A stretch of 64,000 nucleotides of DNA from Sinomonas atrocyanea (GTDB lineage: Bacteria; Actinomycetota; Actinomycetes; Actinomycetales; Micrococcaceae): positions 1,302,001-1,366,000 of the forward strand of contig NZ_CP014518.1 of assembly GCF_001577305.1 (NCBI RefSeq), in the 5' to 3' direction. The translations under genes and the position numbers were made by a program. How positions within the stretch are numbered: position 1 is the stretch's first letter; each line of letters opens with the position of its first letter. The notes beneath the pieces were generated by a model. The model was not told the origin of the DNA. It made no database searches and worked only from the letters and a program-made list of their open reading frames with translations. Positions 1 to 8,085 of this stretch are shown in pieces.

Positions 1-599
1 ATGATCCAGGGCTCGTGCCGGAGGTCCTCCATCTTCACCGTGCGCCGCTGCGCGAGCTCGTGGCCCGCGGGCACGAGGAGCACGTTGGGCTCGCGGAAGA
101 TCAGCTCGGTGCTCGTGCCGGCGGTGTCCGAGGTGTCCTGCACCTCCCGCATCCACGTGATCGCGAGGTCGATCTCGCGCGCCTCGAGCAGGTGCCCGAT
201 CCCGGAGCGCTGGGCGCTGTGGATCCGCAGGTCCACGCGGGGGTGGCGCTCGCGGAAGGCCGCGATCGCCGCGGGCAGGAAGGACTCGGTGACGGTCGGG
301 ATCGTGCCCAGCCGCAGCGTCCCGGTGCGCAGTCCGGCGATCTCCTCGAGCTCCTCATGCGCGGCCTGCACCGCCCGCTCGATCTGCTCCGCGTGGCGCA
401 CCACCGCGCGCCCTGACTCGGTGAGCGTCACCCCGCGCGGCCTGCGCTCCACGAGCGGCTGGCCCGCCTCGTCCTCGAGCTGGCCGATCTGCTGCGAGAC
501 CGCCGAGACCGTGTAGTTGAGCCGCGCGGCCGCGGCCGTGAGCGACCCCGCCCGCGCCACCACGACCAGCACCAGCATCCGCCGGATGTCCATCGCCAT
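1..599 (-). CDS. LysR-family transcriptional regulator (3' end cut by window edge)
   Basis: Reading the minus strand from the ATG at 599 gives about 199 codons open to the window edge, so the C-terminal third is missing. The first 60 residues form the LysR winged helix-turn-helix (AARLNYTVSAVSQQIGQLE), followed by the start of the substrate-binding domain (LRLGTIPTVTESFLPAAIAAF). An ATG two codons downstream (593) is an alternative start. The gene is divergent from the PrpF/MFS/flavoprotein operon, with 114 bp between starts. LysR proteins usually control the adjacent divergent operon with a pathway acid as co-inducer, so this is probably the regulator of the tricarboxylate genes, analogous to TcuR. 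That role is inferred from position. Confidence 0.9.
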   Translation of the reverse strand, partial: MAMDIRRMLVLVVVARAGSLTAAAARLNYTVSAVSQQIGQLEDEAGQPLVERRPRGVTLTESGRAVVRHAEQIERAVQAAHEELEEIAGLRTGTLRLGTIPTVTESFLPAAIAAFRERHPRVDLRIHSAQRSGIGHLLEAREIDLAITWMREVQDTSDTAGTSTELIFREPNVLLVPAGHELAQRRTVKMEDLRHEPWI

Positions 600-713
600 G
601 GCCTCAGCCTACAGCAGCGCTTAAAGAGCCTTCAGAAACTTTAGCTGGTGCGGAGCCACCGGCGGTCCCACGATGAAGTGAGGAACAGCCCAAGAGCCTG
701 AAGGAGTACACCG
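600..713. promoter_or_regulatory. Divergent promoter region LysR / PrpF operon
   Basis: The short intergenic region is locally AT-richer around 619-645. It contains interrupted inverted half-sites TAAAG (622-626) and CTTTA (639-643), loosely compatible with a LysR-type site. A ribosome-binding site AAGGAG (701-706) precedes the GTG start at 714. No convincing sigma-70 hexamers are visible, so promoter positions are not assigned. Confidence 0.35.
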
Positions 714-1904
714 GTGGAGGAACTGAACGGGACCGTCGAGGTCGCGGCGGCGTGGGTGCGCGGCGGGACCAGCAAGTGCTGGATCTTCGCCGCCGAGGCC
801 GTCGACGCCGCGCCGCTGGCTCTGGAGACGCTGCTGGAGAACGCGCTCGGCTCCGGCGACGCGCGGCAGATCGACGGCGTGGGCGGCGCGACGTCCACCA
901 CCTCCAAGATCGCGGTCGTCGCCCGCTCGGAGCACGCCGGGGCGGACGTGGACTACCTCTTCGGCCAGGTCGGCATCGCGGACCGAGTGGTGGAGTGGGG
1001 CAGCAACTGCGGCAACTGCGCCACCGCGGTGGGGCTCTACGCGGTCCAGGAGGGCCTCGTCCGGCTCGGCGCGGAGCAGACCACCGTCCGGCTCCGCAAC
1101 GTCAACACCGGCGCCATCCTGCGCACCTCCGTGCCCACCCCCGGCGGCCGCGCCCCCGAGCGGGGCGAGGCGCACGTGCCCGGCGTCGCCTCCGGCGGCG
1201 TCCCCGTGGACCTCACCTTCGAGGGCCCGTTCGGCCGCGAGGGGGCATTCCCCACCGGCCGCACGTCCGAGGGCGTCCAGGCGGGCGGCCGCACCGCCGA
1301 GGCCACCATCGTCAGCGCGGGGGCTCCCGCCCTCCTGCTCGACGCCGCGGGCCTCGGCCTCACCGGGGCGGAGGGCACCGCGGAGCTCACCGAGCGCGTG
1401 CCGATGCTCACCCCCTTCCGCGCCGAGGGCGCCGTGCTCCACGGCATCATCGCCCCCGGGGAGCCGGCGCCGAACGCGGTGCCGAAGACCGGCGTCGTGG
1501 GCCCCGCCCGCGACTACGTCGCCTCGGACGGGACCGCCGTGGCCGCGGGGGAGTACGACGTCTCCGTGCGCATGCTCTCCATGCACGCCCCGCACCCGGC
1601 GATCGGCCTCACCTCCGCCGTCGCCGTGGCCGTCGCCGCCGCGACCCCGGGCACGGTGGTCAGCCGCTACCTGCCGGCGGACGCCCGCACGGTGCGGATC
1701 GGCACGGCGTCCGGCGTCGTGGAGGCCTCGTGGACCACCGCGCCGGACGGGACGGTCGAGGCCGTCTCGCTCCACCGCGCCGCCCGCCGCCTCGCCACGG
1801 CGGTGCTGCACGTGCCGACCGCCGGCGCCGCCGGCCAGCCGGAAGCCCCAGCGGAAGGAGCCCAGCGCCGCCCCGCCGCGGCACCCCTCGCCGTCCCGGC
1901 CTGA
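714..1904 (+). CDS. PrpF-family protein (aconitate isomerase / methylaconitate isomerase-like)
   Basis: 396 residues, the usual PrpF length, starting with GTG seven bases after AAGGAG. The N-terminus AAWVRGGTSKCWIF and the segment WGSNCGNCATAVG match PrpF-type isomerases of the diaminopimelate-epimerase fold, with a catalytic-type cysteine in each half. Family members isomerise double bonds in tricarboxylates (2-methyl-cis-aconitate, trans/cis-aconitate, oxalomesaconate). It is followed by a transporter and a tricarballylate-dehydrogenase-like flavoprotein on the same strand, so an aconitate isomerase role between tricarballylate or aconitate and the TCA cycle is the best guess. The exact substrate cannot be read from sequence. 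Confidence 0.8.
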   Translation: MEELNGTVEVAAAWVRGGTSKCWIFAAEAVDAAPLALETLLENALGSGDARQIDGVGGATSTTSKIAVVARSEHAGADVDYLFGQVGIADRVVEWGSNCGNCATAVGLYAVQEGLVRLGAEQTTVRLRNVNTGAILRTSVPTPGGRAPERGEAHVPGVASGGVPVDLTFEGPFGREGAFPTGRTSEGVQAGGRTAEATIVSAGAPALLLDAAGLGLTGAEGTAELTERVPMLTPFRAEGAVLHGIIAPGEPAPNAVPKTGVVGPARDYVASDGTAVAAGEYDVSVRMLSMHAPHPAIGLTSAVAVAVAAATPGTVVSRYLPADARTVRIGTASGVVEASWTTAPDGTVEAVSLHRAARRLATAVLHVPTAGAAGQPEAPAEGAQRRPAAAPLAVPA

Positions 1905-1989
1905 CCGGCCTTCCTGACCCGCACCACCTCTGGCGCAGACCATCCCGGGCTGCTTCCATCAAACTGAACTTCTATCAAGGAGGATAGAG

Positions 1990-3387
1990 TTGCTCACCGC
2001 ATCTTCGGCGGCCGCCCGCGTGGACCGCCTGCCCATCACCAGAGCGCACAAGATCGCGCTCGTCACCCTGGCCTTCGTGTTCCTCTTCGAGTTCGGGGAC
2101 CTGAACACCTTCGCCTACGTGGCCCCGGCCCTCGTCAAGCACCTCGCCTTCTCCGTCCAGGACGTCGCCACCGTCACCTCGGCGGCCTTCCTCGGCATGG
2201 CCATCGGCGCGATCTTCGGCGGCCGCATCTCGGACCTGATCGGCCGCAAGCGGGCCCTGCTCTTCTCGACGCTGATGTTCTCGACCTTCTCGCTCGTCAA
2301 CGCCGCCGGGATCAACGTCCCCACGTTCTTCCTGTTCCGGTTCCTCACCGGCGTGGGCCTCTCCGCCATGGTCGTGGCCGCCACCACCTACATCTCCGAG
2401 GTGATGCCGGGGGCGCGCCGCGGCCGCATGCAGGCCGCCGTCATGGCCGTGGGCCTGGCCGGCATCCCGGCCATGTCCTTCTCCGCCCGGGGCATCGTCC
2501 CCCTCGGGCACGACACGTGGCGCTGGGTGTTCGTGCTCGGCAGCCTGGCCCTGCTCGCGGTCCCCGCCCTCCTTGTCCTGCCCGAGAGCCCGCGCTGGCT
2601 TGTGCACCGCAACCGCCTCGACGCCGCCGAGGCCTCGCTCGCCCGGCTCGAGGCCGGCGCCGGGCAGCTCCCGCCGCTCGCCGCCATCCCGGAGCGGACG
2701 ACGCCGGCCGGTTCCGCGGGCGCGTCCAGCTACCGCGCGCTGTTCACCGGCAAGACGGGCCGGACCACGCTCTTCCTCGCCGTCGTGTGGATCTTCCAGA
2801 CCCTCGGCTTCTACGGGTTCGTGGCCTGGGTGCCCACGCTGCTGGCCCAGCACGGCTTCAGCGTGGCCGAGTCGCTCGGGTTCTCCGCGCTGACCACCAT
2901 CGGCGCGGTCCCCGGTGCCCTGCTCGCGTGGCCCGTGACGGACAGGTTCGGGCGGAAGCTGCCGATCGTCGTCGTCAGCCTCGCCACCGCGGCGAGCGGC
3001 CTCGCCTACGGGCTGACGTTCAACCCCGTGGCGATCGTGGTGTTCGGCTTCTGCGTGAACCTGCTCATCCAGACCTTCGCGACCCTGCTCTACACCTACA
3101 GCCCCGAGCTGTTCCCCACCGCCCTCCGCAACGCCGGGCACGGCCTCGTCTACGGCACCGGGCGCCTGGCGAACATCTTCGGGCCGATGATCGTCGCCGC
3201 GATCTTCTCCTCCTTCGGCTACCAGGCGGTGTTCGTCTACATCGCCGCGTGCTGGCTCATCGTCGCGGTGGCCGTGGCCGTGTTCGGCCCGCGCACCGGC
3301 CGGCGGCCGCTCGAGGAGGTCTCCGAGGAGGGCGTGGGGCTCCCCCGCTCCGCGGCCGCCGTCCGCACGGAGTCCTCGCCCGCCTAG
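1990..3387 (+). CDS. MFS transporter, probable tricarboxylate/organic acid:H+ symporter
   Basis: 465 residues with 12 predicted membrane segments. MFS signatures are visible: GGRISDLIGRKRA between TM2 and TM3, the R-F-L-T-G-x-G segment of TM4, and PESPRWL after TM6. The start is TTG, six bases after AAGGAGGA (1977-1984). It lies between the PrpF-like gene and the flavoprotein gene and is therefore the likely importer for the pathway substrate, occupying the position of tcuC in Salmonella tcu operons. The family resembles sugar/aromatic-acid porters, so substrate assignment rests on context only. Confidence 0.82.
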   Translation: MLTASSAAARVDRLPITRAHKIALVTLAFVFLFEFGDLNTFAYVAPALVKHLAFSVQDVATVTSAAFLGMAIGAIFGGRISDLIGRKRALLFSTLMFSTFSLVNAAGINVPTFFLFRFLTGVGLSAMVVAATTYISEVMPGARRGRMQAAVMAVGLAGIPAMSFSARGIVPLGHDTWRWVFVLGSLALLAVPALLVLPESPRWLVHRNRLDAAEASLARLEAGAGQLPPLAAIPERTTPAGSAGASSYRALFTGKTGRTTLFLAVVWIFQTLGFYGFVAWVPTLLAQHGFSVAESLGFSALTTIGAVPGALLAWPVTDRFGRKLPIVVVSLATAASGLAYGLTFNPVAIVVFGFCVNLLIQTFATLLYTYSPELFPTALRNAGHGLVYGTGRLANIFGPMIVAAIFSSFGYQAVFVYIAACWLIVAVAVAVFGPRTGRRPLEEVSEEGVGLPRSAAAVRTESSPA

Positions 3388-3454
3388 GGCCGGCACCCCG
3401 CGCCCCGGCACCACCCGAAAGCACCACCCCACCCGGATAGAACGGAACATCTCT

Positions 3455-4948
3455 GTGACTGAGTCGAACCTGCCCCGCACCCAGGCCAAGGCGGCGGACG
3501 TGATCGTGGTCGGGGGCGGCAACGCCGCCTTCACCGCGGCCCACGCCGCCACCGTGCGGGGCCGCAAGGTCCTCCTGCTCGAGAAGGCGCCCCGCGAGCT
3601 CTTCGGCGGCAACAGCTACTACACCGCCGGCGCCACCCGGATCGCCCACGCGGGCCTGCCGGACCTGGTGGACTTCATCGAGCCGGACGAGAGGCACGCG
3701 GTCACCGAGGTGCCCCCGTACAGCGAGGCCGACTACGTGCAGGACATGGAGAAGGTCACCGACGGGCGCAACGACCCGGCCCTGACCGAGGTGCTCGCCG
3801 CCGAGGCCGCGCCCGGCCTGCGCTGGCTGCACTCCCTGGGGCTGAAGTACCGGCTCATGTACGAGCGGCAGGCCTACGAGCGCGCCGACGGCAGCTACCT
3901 CTTCTGGGGCGGGCTGCACGTGGGCAACGTGGGCGGCGGCGAGGGCCTCATGCAGGACCACCTCGCGGTCGCGCTGCGGCTCGGCACCGAGGTCCGGTTC
4001 GGGCAGGACGTGGTGGGGCTCGTGAGCGAGGGCGGGGCCGTGGTGGGCGTGACCGTCCGCGAGGCCGACGGCACCGAGGCTGAGCTGCGCGCCGACTCGG
4101 TGGTCCTGGGGGCGGGCGGCTTCGAGGCCAGCCGGGAGCTGCGCGCCGAGCACCTCGGGCCCGGGTGGGAGAACGCCAAGGTGCGCGGCACCCCGTTCAA
4201 CACCGGCCAGATGCTCACCGCGGCCCTCGAGCTCGGCGCCGACCGGGCGGGGGACTGGGCCACGTGCCACTCCACCCAGTGGGACGCGTTCACCCCCGGC
4301 AACGAGTCCAACCGCGAGCTGACCAACCGGCTTACGCGCCAGAGCTACCCGCTGGGCATCATCGTCAACGCCCGCGGGGAGCGGTTCGTGGACGAGGGCG
4401 AGGACTTCCGCAACTACACCTACGCGAAGCTCGGCCGGGCGGTGCTCGAGCAGCCGGGGTCGGTGGCGTACCAGATCTTCGACGCGGCCCTGCGGCCCAT
4501 GCTGCGCTCCGAGGAGTACGACATGCCGGGCGTCTCCGTCGAGACCGCGCCCACGCTCGAGGCGCTCGCGGAGCGGATCGGGGTGGACCCGGAGGCGCTG
4601 GCCAAGACGGTCAACGACTACAACACCTCGATCGACCTCTCCATCCCGTTCGACCCCAACGTCAAGGACGGCCGCCGCGCCCGGACCACTCCGGTCAAGA
4701 GCAACTGGGCCACACCGCTCACTGAGGGCCCGTTCTACGCCTACCCGGTCACCTGCGGGATCACGTTCACGTTCGGCGGGCTGAAGTCGGACACCCACGG
4801 CCGGGTCCTAGACACCGCCGGCGAGCCGATTCCCGGGCTCTACGCGTGCGGGGAGATGCTCGGCGGCCTGTTCGCGGGGAACTACCCGGGCGGGTCCGGC
4901 CTCGCGGCCGGGGTCGTGTTCGGACGGCGGGTGGGCTCGCTCGCCTGA
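3455..4948 (+). CDS. tcuA: FAD-dependent tricarballylate dehydrogenase-like flavoprotein (TcuA/fumarate-reductase family)
   Basis: 497 residues starting with GTG. The N-terminal dinucleotide-binding motif VIVVGGGNAAFTAAHAA is followed by LLLEKAP and FGGNS, the FAD-contact pattern of the succinate dehydrogenase/fumarate reductase flavoprotein family and specifically of TcuA-like members (GGGNAA...GGNS). The C-terminus carries the family signature TFGGLKSD and ends in GLYACGEMLGGLFAGNYPGGSGL. TcuA oxidises tricarballylate to cis-aconitate. The genes for an isomerase and importer lie directly upstream; the terminator hairpin follows 22 bp after the stop. No TcuB electron-transfer gene is present. 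An alternative is a related 3-ketosteroid dehydrogenase-like enzyme, but context favours a tricarboxylate. Confidence 0.75.
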   Translation: MTESNLPRTQAKAADVIVVGGGNAAFTAAHAATVRGRKVLLLEKAPRELFGGNSYYTAGATRIAHAGLPDLVDFIEPDERHAVTEVPPYSEADYVQDMEKVTDGRNDPALTEVLAAEAAPGLRWLHSLGLKYRLMYERQAYERADGSYLFWGGLHVGNVGGGEGLMQDHLAVALRLGTEVRFGQDVVGLVSEGGAVVGVTVREADGTEAELRADSVVLGAGGFEASRELRAEHLGPGWENAKVRGTPFNTGQMLTAALELGADRAGDWATCHSTQWDAFTPGNESNRELTNRLTRQSYPLGIIVNARGERFVDEGEDFRNYTYAKLGRAVLEQPGSVAYQIFDAALRPMLRSEEYDMPGVSVETAPTLEALAERIGVDPEALAKTVNDYNTSIDLSIPFDPNVKDGRRARTTPVKSNWATPLTEGPFYAYPVTCGITFTFGGLKSDTHGRVLDTAGEPIPGLYACGEMLGGLFAGNYPGGSGLAAGVVFGRRVGSLA

Positions 4949-4969
4949 CGTCTCGCTCATGTTGGGGGG

Positions 4970-5003
4970 CGGACGACGGCGGGTGGGGACCCGCCGTCGT
5001 CCG
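4970..5003. terminator. Perfect GC-rich hairpin (15-bp stem, 4-nt loop), copy 1 of a dispersed hairpin
   Basis: Left arm 4970-4984, loop GGGG, right arm 4989-5003, with core GACGACGGCGGG. It lies 22 bp after the flavoprotein stop and just before the toxin-antitoxin promoter. No T-tract follows, as is common for actinobacterial terminators. Further copies occur at 5951-5985 (imperfect), 10849-10878 and 38222-38257, and a half copy at 24331-24346. Confidence 0.75.
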
Positions 5004-5016
5004 CTGGGACAGGGTG

Positions 5017-5040
5017 TATATCAGTCGATATAATGGTGCC
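5017..5040 (+). promoter_or_regulatory. Promoter with overlapping operator for the MNT/HEPN operon
   Basis: A consensus -10 box TATAAT lies at 5029-5034 and ends six bases before the GTG start at 5041, so the transcript would begin at or next to the start codon (leaderless). The arms TATATC and GATATA, separated by four bases, form an inverted repeat overlapping the -10 box. This is a likely autorepression site for the HTH encoded by the first gene. Confidence 0.6.
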
Positions 5041-5484
5041 GTGGACGAAATCCGTCGGCTGCGCATGGCAGCCGGGCTCACGCAGGCAGAGCTGGCCGCG
5101 CGCTCGGGCGTCGCCCAGCCGAATATTGCGGCGTACGAGAGCGGGCAGCGCAGACCCTCCGCGGCCATGCTGGATCGTCTGAGGCGCGCGGCGCGGCCCC
5201 GCCCCTCGGCGGTCATCGCAGAGAAGCGCGGGCAGATCATCGCCATCGCCAGAAAGCACAAGGCCAGCAACGTGCGGGTCTTCGGCTCAGCAGCCCGAGG
5301 GGACGACACGTCGGGGAGCGACCTCGACCTGCTCGTGACGCTGGCGCCCGACGCCACCGTCTTCGATCTCGCGGAGTTCACGGTCGAGCTCGAAGAGATG
5401 ACCGGCCTCCATGTGGACGTGGTCTCGGAAGGCGGCCTGCGCCCCGGGGTGAATCGCATCCGGGACGAAGCAGTCGCGCTGTGA
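5041..5484 (+). CDS. XRE-type HTH fused to MNT nucleotidyltransferase (antitoxin)
   Basis: 147 residues from the leaderless GTG at 5041. Residues 1-55 are an XRE helix-turn-helix (RRLRMAAGLTQAELAARSGVAQPNIAAYESGQ). Residues about 65-147 are a minimal nucleotidyltransferase with the catalytic pattern GSAARGDDTSGSDLDLLV (GS-x9-D-x-D). MNT proteins of this kind act as antitoxins by AMPylating the partner HEPN RNase. The stop overlaps the HEPN start by four bases (GTGA at 5481-5484). The fused DNA-binding domain would let one polypeptide both repress the operon and neutralise the toxin. The upstream in-frame extension has no ribosome site and crosses the terminator hairpin, so it was not used. 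Confidence 0.85.
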   Translation: MDEIRRLRMAAGLTQAELAARSGVAQPNIAAYESGQRRPSAAMLDRLRRAARPRPSAVIAEKRGQIIAIARKHKASNVRVFGSAARGDDTSGSDLDLLVTLAPDATVFDLAEFTVELEEMTGLHVDVVSEGGLRPGVNRIRDEAVAL

Positions 5485-5837
5485 CGACGAGGGAGCAGGA
5501 GCGGACGGTTGCCTGTCTGCGAGACTTCCTCAGATTCAGCGACACCGCGGCGCGGGTCATCGTGGCCCGAGGCAAGGCGGCCTATGACGCTGACGAGGCA
5601 CTCCGCCTCGCCGCAGAATCGATCCTCCACAAGCTCGGCGAAGCCGTCGCCCGGTTGCCCGACGACTTCACTGCCGCCAACCCGGAGGTCTCGTGGCGGG
5701 CGATGAAAGCAACGCGGAATCTCGTCGCGCACGGGTGCGACCACGTTGACTACGACATTCTGTGGGCTGCGTTGGCTCACCGGCTGCCGCTCGAGGCCGA
5801 GCGCGTGCGCAGGATCCTCGACCAGTTGAGCCCGTGA
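5481..5837 (+). CDS. HepT-like HEPN toxin (ribonuclease)
   Basis: 118 residues, all-helical, with the HEPN motif R-x4-H in RNLVAHGCDHVDYDILW near residue 80 and a tyrosine after it of the type AMPylated by MNT partners. HepT proteins are RNases or tRNA-targeting toxins. It is translationally coupled to the MNT gene by a GTGA overlap and ends the operon. The conserved HEPN core is intact, so the toxin is probably active. Confidence 0.85.
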   Translation: MTTREQERTVACLRDFLRFSDTAARVIVARGKAAYDADEALRLAAESILHKLGEAVARLPDDFTAANPEVSWRAMKATRNLVAHGCDHVDYDILWAALAHRLPLEAERVRRILDQLSP

Positions 5838-5921
5838 CGGGACGCCCGGCTGCACTCTGAGGTCCTCGGCGACCTCCCTCGGGTCCGAGCCAGCGGGTTC
5901 TCGGGCGTCACAGGGTGCGAG

Positions 5922-6746
5922 TCAGTGGGGAAGGGGCTGTGCATGGCTGCGGACGACGGCGAGTGGGAGCCCGCCGCCGTCGGTCCAGCTCGGGGGTTGG
6001 TGGCGGACCTCAATCTCAGGGTGGTTCTTAACAACCCACTCGGCCATTCGGCGCCCCCGCCGTGCAACGAATTCCAGCGTGGCCTCCCGGTAAGTCACAT
6101 ACTCGGTCGCGGTGACCGGTGTCCTGGGATGCTCGAAGCTCTCAAACGGCAGGTAGAACTGGATCTTTGAGTAATCCGGCGTTACCAAGTCCTGCAGGTG
6201 GAAGAAGTCCACAAACTCTTCGAACCCGTTGAAGAGGCCGAGGAAATCCGCATAGGCGTTGAGGACCGCAGTCAGGGGGCTTTCGCCCTCTCCAGCGTAG
6301 TGACGACGGATGCACTCAAGGGTGAGGTCCATGCGGTCACCGATCGATCGACGGGCTTTGTTGATGGTGTACGGCTCCTGCGATTTCACGGGCCAGATCA
6401 TGGCGCTACCGATCGTGTACGGCGGGTTGAGGTAGCGCGACCGTTGGGCTGGGCTGAGCGAGGCGACTGCGCCGGCCAGAGAGTTCGGAGTCAGCCACCC
6501 GGTGTAGGAATTGGTGATGGCATCGCTTCCGTACCAGTGCCTCTCCCCAGAGGCATCTGTGTAGATGAGGTAGCCGTTCCGGCGGGCCGATGGCGCCGTC
6601 GGGGCGAACAGCACGCCGGAGTTCAGTTTCTTGGTCCATAGCAGCTCGTGATCCACGCGGAGCTGCGGACTGTCGTTGTCCGCGTCGGGCCTGGATTTCG
6701 CGGGCTTGTCAGTCTTGTAGTCGAACGAAGTATCGAATACGCGCAT
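5922..6746 (-). CDS. Conserved hypothetical protein (possibly DUF6994-like)
   Basis: 274 residues starting with ATG at 6746. The protein is soluble, with no signal peptide or membrane segment. It begins MRVFDTSFDYKTDKPAKSRPD and has aromatic-rich segments (WYGSDAITNSYTGWL; VDFFHLQDLV). I associate this N-terminus with DUF6994-type proteins but cannot confirm it. The last 20 or so codons are translated through a degenerate copy of the dispersed hairpin (5951-5985), so the C-terminus may be a replacement tail acquired at the insertion junction. It runs opposite to the toxin-antitoxin operon. Function unknown. Confidence 0.65.
   Translation of the reverse strand: MRVFDTSFDYKTDKPAKSRPDADNDSPQLRVDHELLWTKKLNSGVLFAPTAPSARRNGYLIYTDASGERHWYGSDAITNSYTGWLTPNSLAGAVASLSPAQRSRYLNPPYTIGSAMIWPVKSQEPYTINKARRSIGDRMDLTLECIRRHYAGEGESPLTAVLNAYADFLGLFNGFEEFVDFFHLQDLVTPDYSKIQFYLPFESFEHPRTPVTATEYVTYREATLEFVARRGRRMAEWVVKNHPEIEVRHQPPSWTDGGGLPLAVVRSHAQPLPH
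5951..5985. repeat. Degenerate copy 2 of the dispersed hairpin
   Basis: The sequence starts GGACGACGGCG and returns as CGCCGCCGTCGGTCC, an imperfect version of the hairpin at 4970-5003 with one bulged base. It lies inside the 3' end of the minus-strand gene 5922-6746 and may serve as its terminator. Confidence 0.6.
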
Positions 6747-7076
6747 GCCGGAAGCTTATGCATACGCGACGTCTTGAGTCAGCCTTTATTCTTATCCGGC
6801 TGGGCGCCATCAATTCATCACCACTGGTTCTGGTCAAACGCGCTCCATCGGTGCGTGCACCTCGTCCGGCCGCCACTTGGCGGGGATTGACGAGCCGACG
6901 CACAGCGGCACCTCCCCGGCAGGCTCAGCACAGGTGCCCTCGCCGCGCAACCCCACCCCTTTGTAGCGATCGATCCATAGACCGCCGTCATCCGTGGTCG
7001 GTTCCCTACAAAACGGACGCGGACCGCGCTTCGTAGCCTTCTTCCAGCACGCTTTCCCGGACCTGTTGGAGGAATC
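6747..7076. other. Intergenic region upstream of bioY
   Basis: 330 bp between divergent genes. It holds a TATGCATA palindrome next to the minus-strand gene's start, and GGAGG at about 7066-7070 as the bioY ribosome site. I see no credible gene and no recognisable BirA operator. Confidence 0.4.
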
Positions 7077-7718
7077 ATGAGCAACCCGACGACGCCCGCC
7101 CCCGCGCCCCACCGCCCGGCCGAGGGCGGCCCGCGCAAGCCGCGCAGGATGTGGGACTCGCAGTCGCTGGCCCTCGTCTCCGTGTTCGCCGCGCTCATCG
7201 CGGCCTCGGCCGTCGTCCCGGGCATCCCGGTCGGCAGCTTCGGGGTGCCGATCACGCTGCAGACCTTCGCGATCATGCTCACCGGCCTGGTCCTCGGCGG
7301 GGCGCGCGGCGCCGCCGCGGTGGGGCTCTACCTCGTGGTGGCGTTCGCCGGGCTGCCGATCTTCTCCGGCGGCCGGGCGGGGCTGCAGGTCATGGCCGGC
7401 GGCTCCGCCGGGTACATCGTCGGGTTCGTCCTCGCCGCGTTCCTCGTGGGCGTCGCCGCCGAGCAGGTCATCCGGCGCGCCTCGGCCAAGCGCCGGGCCG
7501 TGTGGTTCTTCCTCGCCGCGGCCGTGGTCACCGTGGTCGCCTCGCACCTGCCGGGCGTGCTCGGCATGATGCTCAACCTCAAGCTCTCCTGGCAGGCGGC
7601 CTTCGCCGCCGACCTCGTCTTCTACCCGGGCGACCTCCTCAAGGACGCCGTCGCCGCCGTCGCCGCGGTGGCCGTGCACCGGGCGTTCCCGGATGTGCTC
7701 GTCCGCCGCGTGAAGTGA
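7077..7718 (+). CDS. bioY: Biotin transporter BioY (ECF S-component)
   Basis: 213 residues with six membrane segments after a charged 25-residue N-terminus. The BioY signatures VPITLQTFAIMLTGLVLG, AGLPIFSGGRAGLQVMAGGSAGYIVGF and the C-terminal FYPGDLLKD are all present. BioY binds biotin in the membrane and works alone or with the BioM/BioN energising module, neither of which is nearby. The DNA for the FYPGD segment (7611-7635) is repeated exactly at 15446-15470. The next gene starts 11 bp after the stop. Confidence 0.95.
   Translation: MSNPTTPAPAPHRPAEGGPRKPRRMWDSQSLALVSVFAALIAASAVVPGIPVGSFGVPITLQTFAIMLTGLVLGGARGAAAVGLYLVVAFAGLPIFSGGRAGLQVMAGGSAGYIVGFVLAAFLVGVAAEQVIRRASAKRRAVWFFLAAAVVTVVASHLPGVLGMMLNLKLSWQAAFAADLVFYPGDLLKDAVAAVAAVAVHRAFPDVLVRRVK
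7611..7635 (+). repeat. 25-bp direct repeat shared with 15446-15470 (within bioY)
   Basis: This exact 25-base segment of bioY occurs again 7.8 kb downstream, directly before the 3' end of the SRPBCC gene. It is too long to be a chance match and marks one boundary of the accessory block between the copies. Confidence 0.75.
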
Positions 7719-7728
7719 GGCGAGTGGG

Positions 7729-8058
7729 GTGAGCGGGGGAGTGCGGGCCGTGCGGGTCTTCGGCGCCACCGTGGACGACCAGACCCGGTGCGTCCACTAC
7801 CGCACCGAGGTGGACGTGGTGGCCATGAAGTTCGCCTGCTGCGGGCGGTACTACCCGTGCCACCTGTGCCACGCCGAGGACGCGGACCACGAGGCGCAGA
7901 CGTGGCCGCCGGAGCAGTGGTCGGAGCCGGCGGTGCTGTGCGGGGTGTGCAAGGGCGAGATGGCCATCGAGGACTATCTTGCGGCCACGTCGTGCCCGAG
8001 CTGCGGGGCGCGGTTCAACGAGCGGTGCGCGGCGCACCGGCACCTGTACTTCGGGTGA
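7729..8058 (+). CDS. CHY zinc-finger protein
   Basis: 109 residues from GTG. The cysteines and histidines follow the CHY-zinc-finger layout: C-x-H-Y (residues 21-24), CC...CHLCHAEDADH, then CGVCKGEM, SCPSCGARFNERCAAHRHLYF, giving several zinc sites. Bacterial single-domain CHY proteins are small metal-binding proteins of unknown role, related to the domain in yeast Hot13. It is probably co-transcribed with bioY (11-bp gap). Its last 45 bp recur at 10796-10840, where the original downstream hairpin terminator also sits, so the 2.7 kb between was apparently inserted at the 3' end of this gene. Confidence 0.85.
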   Translation: MSGGVRAVRVFGATVDDQTRCVHYRTEVDVVAMKFACCGRYYPCHLCHAEDADHEAQTWPPEQWSEPAVLCGVCKGEMAIEDYLAATSCPSCGARFNERCAAHRHLYFG

Positions 8059-8059
8059 A
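8015..8059 (+). repeat. 45-bp direct repeat, left copy (3' end of zinc-finger gene)
   Basis: Matches 10796-10840 at 44 of 45 positions, ending just after the zinc-finger stop codon. The two copies bracket the DUF4236-HIRAN gene and the Excalibur lipoprotein gene, resembling an attachment-site duplication that restores the target gene end. Confidence 0.85.
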
Positions 8060-8085
8060 TTGCCTTCCTCCGGCCTAGCCGGTGG

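Noticed and set aside
621..1943. Long minus-strand open frame opposite the PrpF-like gene
   Set aside because: No recognisable motif and extreme composition; the plus-strand frame matches a known family at full length.
4846..5040. Longer start for the XRE-MNT gene
   Set aside because: It would run through the flavoprotein end and the terminator hairpin; the promoter -10 box lies just before GTG 5041.
6960..7060. Biotin-type operator or riboswitch upstream of bioY
   Set aside because: No BirA-like dyad or conserved RNA fold recognised.
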